Origin: Butyrivibrio sp. XPD2006
GTDB lineage: Bacteria; Bacillota; Clostridia; Lachnospirales; Lachnospiraceae
Reading direction: 5' to 3'
Assembly: GCF_000420865.1 (NCBI RefSeq)
Contig: NZ_ATVT01000005.1
Coordinates: forward strand, 167,778-231,777
DNA: 64,000 nucleotides
The position numbers were made by a program, and so were the translations under genes. Positions within the stretch are counted from its first letter, which is position 1, and each line of letters opens with the position of its first letter. Under the pieces are notes generated by a model. That model searched no databases. It was given only the letters and a program-made list of their open reading frames with translations, and had not been told where the DNA came from. Positions 44,952 through 52,965 of the stretch are shown piece by piece.

Positions 44952-45434
44952 ATGTTAAGACTTGAGAAGATAAATGGAAAAAATGTTTGGGATATATTAA
45001 AACTATCTGTTAATGATGAACAGAGAGAATTTGTCGCCGCTAATGATGTAAGTATCATTGAGGCTTATACAACTATTGCTAATAATGGATACGCTTATCC
45101 TTTTGGCATCTATGACGAAGATACTCCGGTGGGATTCGTTATGATCGGATATGACAAAGACGACTATTGGGATGATGCGCCTGGGGTAGCCGATAATAAC
45201 TATAATCTATGGCGCCTGATGATAGATAAGAGATATCAGCAAAAAGGCTATGGCAGAAAAGCGATAGAACTGGCTCTTGAGTTTATTAAGACATCTCCTT
45301 GTGGCAAGGCTGAGTACTGTTGGCTTTCATATGAGCCTGAGAATAAGGTGGCAAAAGAGCTTTATGAGTCTTTAGGATTTGCAGAGACCGGGGACATGGA
45401 TGGAGAAGAATTAATTGCGGTGTTGAAATTATAA
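44952..45434 (+). CDS. GNAT-family N-acetyltransferase (spermidine-acetyltransferase-like)
   Basis: 160 aa. The N-terminus LEKINGKNVWDILKLSVNDEQ and the acetyl-CoA motif A (LMIDKRYQQKGYGRKAIELA, about residues 98-117), followed by NKVAKELYESLGF, identify a GNAT fold of the BltD/SpeG-like branch. Polyamines are the likely but unproven substrate. The ribosome binding site is weak (GGGGAGAG). It begins a stretch of accessory genes after tuf. Confidence 0.85.
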   Translation: MLRLEKINGKNVWDILKLSVNDEQREFVAANDVSIIEAYTTIANNGYAYPFGIYDEDTPVGFVMIGYDKDDYWDDAPGVADNNYNLWRLMIDKRYQQKGYGRKAIELALEFIKTSPCGKAEYCWLSYEPENKVAKELYESLGFAETGDMDGEELIAVLKL

Positions 45435-45513
45435 TCTTATGGGATTTGATCTTGATATGACTGCAGATGAGCTGTTTGAGATGGCGGAAGAAATCATCGC
45501 TTCAAAATGAGCC

Positions 45514-45538
45514 CTTGACTCCGTCCCTAGGGATCATT
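45514..45538. repeat. half copy of GC-rich palindromic repeat
   Basis: TTGACTCCGTCCCTAGGGAT matches the right arm of the element at 48688 (TGACTCCGTCCCTCAGGACC) and the reverse complement of the element at 50651. Only one arm is present. Confidence 0.65.
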
Positions 45539-45574
45539 AATCTTGAATAGGGGATAGAAAAGGAGTGGAGTGAA

Positions 45575-46681
45575 ATGAAAACCAGGATTGTTGGAGTAGC
45601 TCTTTTGGGCATGCTTACTTTATCTGCGTGCTCTTTTCAGAATGAGGTATTATCGGATCAGAATATAGAGGATCAGTCAGTGGTGGCGGCAAGCGAAGAG
45701 ACTGATGAAGAAACTCAGCAGAAGATACATGAGAATCAGCTGCTTTATAAGTTTATCGGGCTGGCTGAAGATACATTTCCTGAGAAGATACAGAGGGCGC
45801 TATACTGGCAGGACAGGGAGTGCAGTGAGACTCTGATGGGAACAGTGATGGTTCCGATTCTCGATGAGAACGGAATGCAGGATATGAACTGGTTTTGCGA
45901 TGATATATGTGAGTGGATGGAAATCTCTCTTGCAGAGATTCCGTATGATGAGGCTCCGTGGCTCTACAAGGAGATCATCATAAGCATGTATCCTTCAGAA
46001 GTGTCTTTTGACCCATCTCCGTATATCAGTAATGGGTATGACAGAGAAGCCCTGTATAGCGGATTATATGAATTTTTGGATGATAAACTGAATGCTCCGG
46101 ATGGTCAGGCAGTCAGGTCTGACAGTTATGAGAAACTGGAATTTACAGATGACGGCAGCGGAGAGGGGTATGAGGACTATGAAGCGGAGTGCTCTTACAC
46201 AACAGGGGATGGAATCACCTATGGTATGATCCCTGTCGACAGGGCAGCAGGAAGCAGTTACTACGTGCTTACAGCCAGGAGAAAAAGTGACGGGAAAGTT
46301 ATACTGGTTAATGACGATCCCTACTGCGGAAGTGGTGGAGCAGCTGGCTGGATTACATTCATAGACGATACCACGCTTGGATTTTCATGCCTTACCTATA
46401 ATGGGGGAGATGACGCGTTTCTCTATAGAACGGCGGACGGAGGAAGGTCTTTTGCCCAGATAAATTATCCCTCGGCTAAGGTCAAACTGGCGGATGGCAG
46501 CATCTACAACCCGTTTACCATTCCCGAGAAGGTCTGGAAGGACGGAGAAGACCTTTATATGCTGGCAGGGCAGAGCCCCTATTCCGGGGATTATTACAGT
46601 GAGGAACTTGGTAAGCACCCGTCAGGACTTTATGTATCTCATGATGACGGAATTAGTTTTGAATATGTTGGGGAACAATAA
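45575..46681 (+). CDS. lipoprotein of unknown function
   Basis: 368 aa with a type II signal peptide: MKTRIVGVALLGM, lipobox LSAC at about residues 16-19. The mature protein is acidic. The C-terminal 150 residues contain Asp-box-like patterns (FLYRTADGGRSFAQI, LYVSHDDGISFEYVG) typical of beta-propeller repeats in sialidase-like folds. No active-site set is seen. AGGAGTGGAG precedes the ATG. It is likely anchored on the outer face of the membrane. It sits between the repeat half copy and the sigma factor gene. Confidence 0.8.
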   Translation: MKTRIVGVALLGMLTLSACSFQNEVLSDQNIEDQSVVAASEETDEETQQKIHENQLLYKFIGLAEDTFPEKIQRALYWQDRECSETLMGTVMVPILDENGMQDMNWFCDDICEWMEISLAEIPYDEAPWLYKEIIISMYPSEVSFDPSPYISNGYDREALYSGLYEFLDDKLNAPDGQAVRSDSYEKLEFTDDGSGEGYEDYEAECSYTTGDGITYGMIPVDRAAGSSYYVLTARRKSDGKVILVNDDPYCGSGGAAGWITFIDDTTLGFSCLTYNGGDDAFLYRTADGGRSFAQINYPSAKVKLADGSIYNPFTIPEKVWKDGEDLYMLAGQSPYSGDYYSEELGKHPSGLYVSHDDGISFEYVGEQ

Positions 46682-46693
46682 TACAGTGTTTAT

Positions 46694-46733
46694 GCGGCTT
46701 TCGGAATTTTCTTCCGGAAGTCGCAATTTTTTT
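46694..46733 (+). terminator. terminator after lipoprotein gene
   Basis: Stem GCGGCTTTCGGA / TCCGGAAGTCGC, then AATTTTTTT. Confidence 0.82.
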
Positions 46734-46795
46734 GCAGACTTTTATGTGTCTGATTCGTTATATTATATGAGGAGAGCGAAATAAAGGAAAAAAAG

Positions 46796-47320
46796 ATGGG
46801 GAAAACTGATTCTAAGGAAAAGTTAATAGAGCTGATGAGCACGTACAAGAATCTGGTTTTCTCTGTATGTCTTAAGCTGACGGGTGATTATTTTGCCGCG
46901 GAGGATATTACGCAGGAAACCTTTATTTCGGCCTATGAGCATATAAATGAGTTTGATGGTGCTTCGGAAAAGGCCTGGCTCTGCAGGATTGCCGGCAACA
47001 AGTGTATTGACTACTTAAGAGCTGCAGAGAGACGGGCTGTATCAACTCCTAACGATGAACTACCTCAAACTCAGGCGCTTAGCCGGGATGGCCCGTTGGA
47101 ACAGTACGTTGCTGCAGACATCATGGAGACTTTCAGAAACAGATGCGATGAACTGTCAGAGCCATACAGAACGCCGGCTAAGCTCCATTTTGAAGAGGGC
47201 CTTACGGCAAAAGAGATCTCGATACGAACGGGAACACCGCTTAAGACCGTTCAATCCCATATTTACCGGGCGAGAGAGATGCTAAAGAAAACTATAAGGA
47301 AGGAGGATCTGCTTGCATGA
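46796..47320 (+). CDS. ECF-type RNA polymerase sigma factor
   Basis: 174 aa. Region 2 (YKNLVFSVCLKLTGDYFAAE, then DITQETFISAYEHI) and region 4 (EPYRTPAKLHFEEGLTAKEI, then TPLKTVQSHIYRARE) are both clear; no region 1 or 3. It directs polymerase to a stress or envelope regulon. The stop overlaps the start of the next gene (ATGA), which encodes a membrane protein fitting an anti-sigma factor. Confidence 0.92.
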   Translation: MGKTDSKEKLIELMSTYKNLVFSVCLKLTGDYFAAEDITQETFISAYEHINEFDGASEKAWLCRIAGNKCIDYLRAAERRAVSTPNDELPQTQALSRDGPLEQYVAADIMETFRNRCDELSEPYRTPAKLHFEEGLTAKEISIRTGTPLKTVQSHIYRAREMLKKTIRKEDLLA

Positions 47321-47742
47321 GTGATAAAGATAAGATAATACCATATTTAAGCGATGATGAGCTGGATAAACTTATCACTGATATAGAGGGAAAAGAGCTT
47401 GTTCAGGCGCCTGCAGGTATCGAAAGAAATGTTTTATCTTTCATAGAGTACAAGAGGCGCAGGAAGACAATAGAGTTTGGCAAGTACTGTGTAAGAGTTG
47501 GATTTGCAGTAGCTGCTGCAATTGCTCTTGTATGCATAGTTCCTTTCATTCCTGATACGCAGACGCAGATTCCTTCCAGAGAAGATACAGTTTCTGAGAG
47601 AAATGTTGTATCCAGAGAAGAAGTTTTAGAAAAGAGATTCCTTCAATCAAAAGAAGAGGTTTTAAGAGAACGCGCCAGTAGCGGCTATTTAGAGGAAACA
47701 GAATTTTTTATACAGTCACATATTGAAAGCTTGTTTAAGTAA
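47317..47742 (+). CDS. putative anti-sigma factor, single membrane span
   Basis: 141 aa. The cytoplasmic N-terminus of about 63 residues (DDELDKLITDIEGKELVQAP) is followed by one membrane helix (VGFAVAAAIALVCIVPFIP, about residues 66-84) and a short outer part. No zinc anti-sigma HxxxCxxC motif is seen, so assignment rests on size, topology and the 4-base overlap with the sigma gene. Confidence 0.65.
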   Translation: MSDKDKIIPYLSDDELDKLITDIEGKELVQAPAGIERNVLSFIEYKRRRKTIEFGKYCVRVGFAVAAAIALVCIVPFIPDTQTQIPSREDTVSERNVVSREEVLEKRFLQSKEEVLRERASSGYLEETEFFIQSHIESLFK

Positions 47743-47759
47743 AGTTGGAGGTATACACA

Positions 47760-48359
47760 ATGAAACAGAAAAAGAAAAACAGATTTTTTACATTTATATT
47801 CTCATTTCTGCCCGGAGCAGCAGAGATGTACATGGGATTCATGAAAAATGGCTTTAGCCTTATGCTGTTCTTCCTTGTGGCTTTTGTATTATTTGCTATG
47901 GGAAGCGGACTGGATTTCCTGATTCCGATCTGTGCTGTACTGTGGTTTTACGGATTCTTTCATGCAAGAAATGTTGCTGGTATGGATGATCAGGACTTCC
48001 TGGCAATGGAAGACAGATATGTGTGGGAAGAATTCTCGGATATTAAGTTTAATAAGCTGGCTGAAAAGAGTGCAAAGAAATGGATTGCGATAGCTCTTAT
48101 TATAGTCGGAGCTGCTATGCTCTGGGATTATTTCTCCGGCATACTCTATAACCTGATACCCGGAGATTACTGGGGTGACATATATCCTGTTGTAAGTCAG
48201 ATTCCGTCAGTGATCGTATCGATATTGATGGTAGCAATTGGCATCAGGATGATTATGGGCAAGAAAAAAGAAATGGATATGATATCTGAGACAGATGTAA
48301 AACCTGTTGCGGATATTGCACAGATAGAAGATAAGAGCCTTGATTCAAAGGAGGCATGA
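47760..48359 (+). CDS. membrane protein of unknown function
   Basis: 199 aa from the ATG behind TTGGAGG. Four membrane helices. FTFIFSFLPGAAEMYMGFMK at the N-terminus is the TM2-domain-like start found in small envelope proteins of Firmicutes. A variable acidic C-terminus follows the last helix. It is part of the sigma-factor operon. Confidence 0.75.
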   Translation: MKQKKKNRFFTFIFSFLPGAAEMYMGFMKNGFSLMLFFLVAFVLFAMGSGLDFLIPICAVLWFYGFFHARNVAGMDDQDFLAMEDRYVWEEFSDIKFNKLAEKSAKKWIAIALIIVGAAMLWDYFSGILYNLIPGDYWGDIYPVVSQIPSVIVSILMVAIGIRMIMGKKKEMDMISETDVKPVADIAQIEDKSLDSKEA

Positions 48360-48360
48360 T

Positions 48361-48663
48361 ATGGAGAATGTAAGAACTCATAGAGTTGGAACCATTACAA
48401 CCGGATTTGCGTTTATTGCATTCGGAGTTATGTTTATACTGCACTTGTTTTTAAGTGTGATCAGTTATGATGTGATATTTAAGCTGTGGCCTTTAATCCT
48501 GATAGGGCTGGGAGTTGAAGTGCTGGCATCAAATCTTAAGACTGACAGCGTCATATATGACAAGGCGGCAATAGTTCTTATGTTTATCCTTGCTTTCTTT
48601 GCAATGTGCATGGCAGGGGCAGATCTGATGTTTCAGTACTTTGTGAACGGACAGATGTTTTGA
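48361..48663 (+). CDS. small LiaF/DUF5668-like membrane protein
   Basis: 100 aa from ATG 48361, behind AAAGGAGG. Three membrane helices with VGTITTGFAFIAFGVMFILH and FKLWPLILIGLGVEVL, the pattern of the DUF5668/LiaF N-terminal membrane domain. These often accompany DUF4097 and PadR genes of envelope stress systems, which indeed follow. Last gene before the GC-rich palindrome. Confidence 0.75.
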   Translation: MENVRTHRVGTITTGFAFIAFGVMFILHLFLSVISYDVIFKLWPLILIGLGVEVLASNLKTDSVIYDKAAIVLMFILAFFAMCMAGADLMFQYFVNGQMF

Positions 48664-48687
48664 GATTGGTTCTGCGTTAGGTAGTTA

Positions 48688-48757
48688 AATGGTCCTGGGG
48701 GACGGAGTCAGGGGGTCAGTTTTGACCCCCTGACTCCGTCCCTCAGGACCATTTTTA
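48688..48757. repeat. GC-rich palindromic repeat acting as terminator
   Basis: AATGGTCCTG..GGGACGGAGTCAGGGGGTCA pairs with its complement TGACCCCCTGACTCCGTCCC..CAGGACCATT around a 4-base loop, about 30 bp of near-perfect stem. It is followed by TTTTTATTATTTTT, so it can terminate the sigma-factor operon. The same arms occur at 45514 and 50651. Confidence 0.85.
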
Positions 48758-48775
48758 TTATTTTTAAAATAGTGC

Positions 48776-48804
48776 TTGACACACAATACTATGTGACATA
48801 TAGT
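48776..48804 (+). promoter_or_regulatory. promoter of padR operon
   Basis: TTGACA (48776-48781), 17 bases, TATAGT (48799-48804), fully overlapped by the inverted repeat at 48781-48811. Confidence 0.85.
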
Positions 48805-48811
48805 ATTGTGT
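48781..48811. promoter_or_regulatory. perfect 12-bp inverted repeat, PadR operator candidate
   Basis: ACACAATACTAT (48781-48792) and ATAGTATTGTGT (48800-48811) are perfect complements around GTGACAT. The repeat spans from the end of -35 to beyond -10. PadR repressors bind ATAC/GTAT-type dyads, and the first gene encodes a PadR protein, so autoregulation is likely. Confidence 0.8.
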
Positions 48812-48827
48812 AACAGGAGGTAATGCG

Positions 48828-49145
48828 ATGGAAAATCAAATGAAGCGAGGACTCTTGGATGTATGTGTTCTGGCTGCCATCAAGAGCGAAGACTCCTACG
48901 GATATCAGATAGTCAAGGATATGAGCTCATACGTGGAGATATCGGAGTCGACTCTTTACCCTATACTTCGACGCCTCGAGAATCAACAGCTCTTAACCGT
49001 CAGATCGGCTGAGCATAACGGAAGGCTACGGAAGTATTACCACATAACAGATGCAGGACTTTCCAGACTTAAGGCATTTGAGGAGGAATGGAAGGAACTG
49101 ATGAAGATCTATGAATTTGTGACGAGGGAGGATGCGCATGAATAA
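48828..49145 (+). CDS. PadR-family transcriptional repressor
   Basis: 105 aa. The winged helix is complete: MKRGLLDVCVLAAIKSEDSY, GYQIVKDMSSYVEISEST, LYPILRRLENQQLL and RLRKYYHITDAGLSRL. No C-terminal Vir-like extension, so it is a class II short PadR. ACAGGAGG is 8 bases before the ATG. It probably represses itself and the two following envelope genes. Confidence 0.92.
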   Translation: MENQMKRGLLDVCVLAAIKSEDSYGYQIVKDMSSYVEISESTLYPILRRLENQQLLTVRSAEHNGRLRKYYHITDAGLSRLKAFEEEWKELMKIYEFVTREDAHE

Positions 49146-49737
49146 GACAGAGTTTGTAAATCAGCTTTCCGCAGGGCTGATCGGACTTTCCCAAGAGGAT
49201 ATCAAAAAGTCTGTGGATTTCTATACAGAGATGATCGATGACCGAATAGAAGATGGAATGCCTGAAGAGGAAGCCGTTGCGGCACTGGGAAGTATAGAGG
49301 AGATCAGAGGCAAGATCCTTGAGGAGATTCCGATAACAAAGATTGTAAAAGAGAAGATCACACCTAAGAGATCATTCAAAGGATGGGAGATAGTTCTGCT
49401 GATCCTGGGAGCGCCGGTTTGGCTTCCACTGCTTCTTTCATTTATTGTTGTTTGTCTGGTGCTGTATTTGTGCTTCTGGATAATAATTCTTTCGCTTTAT
49501 GTGATTGATCTTTCGGTATTCATAAGCGGAATTGCAGGAGTTATCGGAGCCGTTATTCAGACCGGAGGTGTCCCGGTAATGACATTCTTTATCGGATGCG
49601 GTATAGCACTGATTGGCTTGGGAATTTTATTGTTCTTTGGATTTAATCAGGTAACAAGAGGAATGCTGTTTTTGAGCAAGAAGATGGCGGTTGGTATAAA
49701 GAAAATGTTTGTAGGAGGTAAATCTGATGAGAGTTGA
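49138..49737 (+). CDS. HAAS-domain (DUF1700) membrane protein
   Basis: 199 aa from ATG 49138, six bases after GGGAGG and overlapping the padR end by 8 bases. The N-terminal HAAS domain reads MNKTEFVNQLSAGLIGLSQE, DIKKSVDFYTEMI and MPEEEAVAALGSIEEI. Three to four membrane helices follow. HAAS proteins are standard partners of PadR regulators and DUF4097 proteins in Firmicutes. The exact role is unknown, probably signalling of envelope state. Confidence 0.88.
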   Translation: MNKTEFVNQLSAGLIGLSQEDIKKSVDFYTEMIDDRIEDGMPEEEAVAALGSIEEIRGKILEEIPITKIVKEKITPKRSFKGWEIVLLILGAPVWLPLLLSFIVVCLVLYLCFWIIILSLYVIDLSVFISGIAGVIGAVIQTGGVPVMTFFIGCGIALIGLGILLFFGFNQVTRGMLFLSKKMAVGIKKMFVGGKSDES

Positions 49738-50641
49738 GAAGAAGATGGCGATTATTGTAGCATCAATGCTGCTTATTACAGGACTTGTAATGGCAGCTGC
49801 GTCATTCAGGGCAGCTGCGGGAGATATTAAGGAATCTGTTTCACAGAATCAGTACGAAGCTGTGACTAAAGACATCACAGAAGACTTTGATAATATTGAG
49901 ATAGAGATAGGTGATCAGAATCTTGAGATTAAAAAGTCCGATAACAACAAGTCTTATCTTATCTGTGGCGAGAACGACAATGCCAAGTTCGATGTTTCTG
50001 TAAGTGGCAAGACTTTGAAGATTGAAGAAAAATTTGATAAACGTGTTATGAATCTCGAGGGGCTCTTTTCAATTAACGATTTCACCTCACAGCTTTATCT
50101 TCCTGAGGATGAATACCAGAACCTTAAGGCCCACATCGGAAGCGGAGACATTAAGATGGAAGACTCATTCACATTTCGTGATGTCAATGTGAGCCTTGGA
50201 AGCGGTGATGGATATATCTCCAAGGTTAAGGCAGAGGAGATAGATGCAAAGCTCGGAAGCGGACAGCTGTGGCTGGCAGAGACAAGATGCAAGTCAGCTG
50301 AGATCAATGTGGGAAGCGGAGATGTTTCAGTAGAAAATCTTGAATGTGAAAGAGACTTCTTTGCAAAGACCAGCAGCGGCAAACTGTTTTTGACAGATGT
50401 GATCGCTTCAGCATCCATGGAAGCTGCAACAGGCAGTGGCGACATCTTCCTGAAGAGATGTGACAGTCTTGGAATGAATTTTAAGACAGGAAGCGGAGAT
50501 GTTACGGGATCGGTTAAGACAGCCAAGTCCTTTGATGCAAAGGCCGGCAGCGGTGATGTAAATGTTCCAAATGATGGAAACGGCGGAAATTGTGTGATAA
50601 GGACAGGGTCCGGAGATATTGAGATTGTTGTAGAGAACTGA
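49727..50641 (+). CDS. DUF4097-type beta-strand repeat protein
   Basis: 304 aa. One N-terminal membrane helix (MAIIVASMLLITGLVMAA), then an outward domain built of repeated strands ending in G-S-G-D or variants: IGSGDIKM, LGSGDGYI, LGSGQLWL, VGSGDVSV, TGSGDIFL, TGSGDVTG, AGSGDVNV, TGSGDIEI. This is the parallel-strand pattern of DUF4097. It overlaps the HAAS gene by 11 bases. Together PadR-HAAS-DUF4097 form one envelope module. Confidence 0.9.
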   Translation: MRVEKKMAIIVASMLLITGLVMAAASFRAAAGDIKESVSQNQYEAVTKDITEDFDNIEIEIGDQNLEIKKSDNNKSYLICGENDNAKFDVSVSGKTLKIEEKFDKRVMNLEGLFSINDFTSQLYLPEDEYQNLKAHIGSGDIKMEDSFTFRDVNVSLGSGDGYISKVKAEEIDAKLGSGQLWLAETRCKSAEINVGSGDVSVENLECERDFFAKTSSGKLFLTDVIASASMEAATGSGDIFLKRCDSLGMNFKTGSGDVTGSVKTAKSFDAKAGSGDVNVPNDGNGGNCVIRTGSGDIEIVVEN

Positions 50642-50650
50642 ATAACATAA

Positions 50651-50762
50651 ATGGACCTAGGGGACGGAGTCAGTGGCTCGTTTTTGGTCCCTGGGGACGG
50701 GGGTTAGGGGTCATTTCCAGAATTTTCTGAAAATGACCCCTAACCCCCGTCCCCAGGGACCA
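50651..50762. repeat. composite GC-rich palindromic repeat between converging genes
   Basis: 50651-50680 is a single arm related to the 48688 element (GGACCTAGGGGACGGAGTCA). It is followed by a complete second element, in which GGTCCCTGGGGACGGGGGTT plus AGGGGTCATTTCCA pairs with its complement ending at 50762, with a stem of more than 30 bp. It ends two bases before the helD stop codon and probably terminates both converging transcripts. Confidence 0.82.
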
Positions 50763-50763
50763 T

Positions 50764-52806
50764 TTATGCTTTCTCAGCGAGCTTGCCCTTGGCAAGAACA
50801 GCCAGGTGCTGTGTTGCTCTTGACATAGCAGTGTACAGGCAGTGATCGCCTATCTCGTCACTTGGATAGTTGTCTTCATCGGCGTCAGCCAGGATCACAT
50901 GGTCGAACTCAAGGCCCTTGGCCAGTGCCAGTTCTATAATGAATGCTCCGCCGGAAGGAAGTGCATCCTGAAGCGTGATCTCGGAAGGCGCATCCTTGCC
51001 AAGTGCGGAAATGATCTTATCAATAGTCAGCGGATTTCTGCAGATAACAGCAGTAAGTCCATCCATCTCCGAATATTCTTTTATAAGCTTTTTGAGCTCT
51101 GCATAATACTCTTTATCTGAACTGCATGCCTTGCTACAGGTCTTTTCTCCGGGACGCTTAACTGAGGAAACCAGCATCTTCTTGGCATCCGGAAGTATCG
51201 CTGCAAACTTGTCGGTGATCTCAGGCGAGCATCTGTAGCTGGTCATAAGAGGCAGCAGGGCAAAAGACTTATTCTCTTCTTTCGCAAATTCTTCAATAGC
51301 ATCAAAGGTCAGAGTACCTCTGCGGATTGACTGGAACTCATCTCCAAGCAGCATGAAACGCGCATTTGGATAGTATTTGAAAAGAACCTGAAGCTGAGCC
51401 ATGGTGTAGTCCTGAATCTCATCTACCATGACGTAGCGCATATTTTTGTCGCAGATGCCTGTGAGGAGAATCTTGGTATAAAGCCACTCGGCAGCAGTTA
51501 TGTCATCTCTTCCGAGGATCCTCTGGGCTACGTGCTTTATATTTACCCAGCTGCAGTGCCTTATGTTGCTGAGGGCTCCGCCGAAATCATTCTCAATAAG
51601 ATTATCTGCGGCTTTATCGGACCCCGGTGCACTCTCAGATTCTTCGTCCGAATCATTATCCATGTTTCTTAAAGAGTTCTTGGCTCTGTTTTCAAGCTCA
51701 TCAGATGCGATCTGGATAAGGCGCACGCCCATCGGGAATTTGTTAAAGTGTCTTACTACAGATACTATCTCGCTCTTGGACAGCACGAGCTTCTCTTTTT
51801 GCTTAACGTCAAAGAAATCATCTTCCTCAGGAACAAGGCTTAGCAGCCCCTCCTTTATCAGCTCAAGGCTCTCGGGATCTGTATAATCCTGTGATCCGTC
51901 GCCGCATGGCACATGGAGCTTGGTCAGGAACTCCTGCCATGTCAGAGTGACAGGGTTACTCTCGCCAAGGTCAGGAAGTACGTTGTCGATATAGTCCCTG
52001 AAGACGGGATTGAGTGTCATGAGGCACACCTGATCCGGCCTTAAGGTGTTTCTCTTTTGATAAAAGAGATATGCGATACGCTGTAGCAGTACAGAAGTCT
52101 TGCCACTTCCTGCGATACCGTCAACAAGGAGAACAGGAACATCGGGGTATCTGATAATCGTGTTCTGCTCCTTCTGGATGGTTGCGGTGATTGCCTGCAT
52201 CTTATCAGACCTTGTCTGGGAAAGAGATGCAAGAAGCATCGGATCCTCGATTGCAACCTGAGTATCAAAATATGCATGCAGTTTATTTTTGGTCAGGTCA
52301 AACTGGCGGCGCAGCTTGAGGTCCACCGGAATCTCACGATCATCAACGGTGTAGTGCGTGTGGCCGTTTTCCTGGTTGTAGTAAACCTCCGCAACAGGAG
52401 ATCTCCAGTCGATTATCATCTGCTGATAGCGATTCTCGGAGATGGAAGCTCGGCCTATATAGTAGCTCTCGGGCTCCTCTGACGGGTCAAACTGAAGTGT
52501 GACCTTGGCAAAGTAAGGGGACTCCAGGAGCTTGGTAATTGTATTAAGGCGCCTGCCAAGAGAGCTTACTTCTACATTGTATGAATCAATATATCTGTTC
52601 CAGACTTCAATCTCGCCCAGGGTTTCAAAAGCCGTCTCATCGTCCGCATAGTCGAAACGGAGGTTGTCACGGATATCGTTCTTTTCCTCCATGGCTTTTT
52701 CGTCCAAAGATACGATCTTGTCTTCCAGATCTTTTTTCATATCAAGGAGCTTGTTATATGTAGCCGTTAAGTGCTCTTGTTCCAGATTTAATTCTTCTTT
52801 ATTCAT
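50764..52806 (-). CDS. helD: HelD-type UvrD/Rep-family helicase
   Basis: 680 aa. The first 75 residues form a long coiled coil. Walker A (DGIAGSGKTSVLLQRIAYL) lies near residue 230, then VDEIQDYTMAQLQ (Walker B), LLGDEFQSIRRG and the C-terminal AKGLEFDHVILADAD and YTAMSRATQHL. Coiled coil plus split superfamily 1 domains match HelD, which removes stalled RNA polymerase from DNA in Gram-positive bacteria, rather than UvrD or PcrA. An ATG start with a short upstream AAGGCAGG is used. Confidence 0.87.
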   Translation of the reverse strand: MNKEELNLEQEHLTATYNKLLDMKKDLEDKIVSLDEKAMEEKNDIRDNLRFDYADDETAFETLGEIEVWNRYIDSYNVEVSSLGRRLNTITKLLESPYFAKVTLQFDPSEEPESYYIGRASISENRYQQMIIDWRSPVAEVYYNQENGHTHYTVDDREIPVDLKLRRQFDLTKNKLHAYFDTQVAIEDPMLLASLSQTRSDKMQAITATIQKEQNTIIRYPDVPVLLVDGIAGSGKTSVLLQRIAYLFYQKRNTLRPDQVCLMTLNPVFRDYIDNVLPDLGESNPVTLTWQEFLTKLHVPCGDGSQDYTDPESLELIKEGLLSLVPEEDDFFDVKQKEKLVLSKSEIVSVVRHFNKFPMGVRLIQIASDELENRAKNSLRNMDNDSDEESESAPGSDKAADNLIENDFGGALSNIRHCSWVNIKHVAQRILGRDDITAAEWLYTKILLTGICDKNMRYVMVDEIQDYTMAQLQVLFKYYPNARFMLLGDEFQSIRRGTLTFDAIEEFAKEENKSFALLPLMTSYRCSPEITDKFAAILPDAKKMLVSSVKRPGEKTCSKACSSDKEYYAELKKLIKEYSEMDGLTAVICRNPLTIDKIISALGKDAPSEITLQDALPSGGAFIIELALAKGLEFDHVILADADEDNYPSDEIGDHCLYTAMSRATQHLAVLAKGKLAEKA

Positions 52807-52871
52807 AAATTACCTGCCTTGTAAATGTAAAAAACAAACCTTAGGTTGTCCTTTCAGTATAACATGTATGT

Positions 52872-52908
52872 CCAATTTTGGCATTGAACAAAAAACAAGC
52901 CAAAATGG
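52872..52908. promoter_or_regulatory. inverted repeat in the helD-phosphorylase divergent region
   Basis: CCAATTTTGGC (52872-52882) and GCCAAAATGG (52899-52908) are near-perfect complements separated by 16 bases. They lie between the divergent helD and GH94 genes. This is an operator candidate for the sugar locus; the binder is unknown. Confidence 0.45.
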
Positions 52909-52965
52909 GGCATTTAATTTTTTCCTTGATTTTTTAAACTAAAGACATAAGAAAGGGAGGAAATT

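Noticed and set aside
45439..45510. Short reading frame of 23 codons after the acetyltransferase gene
   Set aside because: No ribosome binding site or family pattern; it may be a remnant but cannot be supported as a gene.
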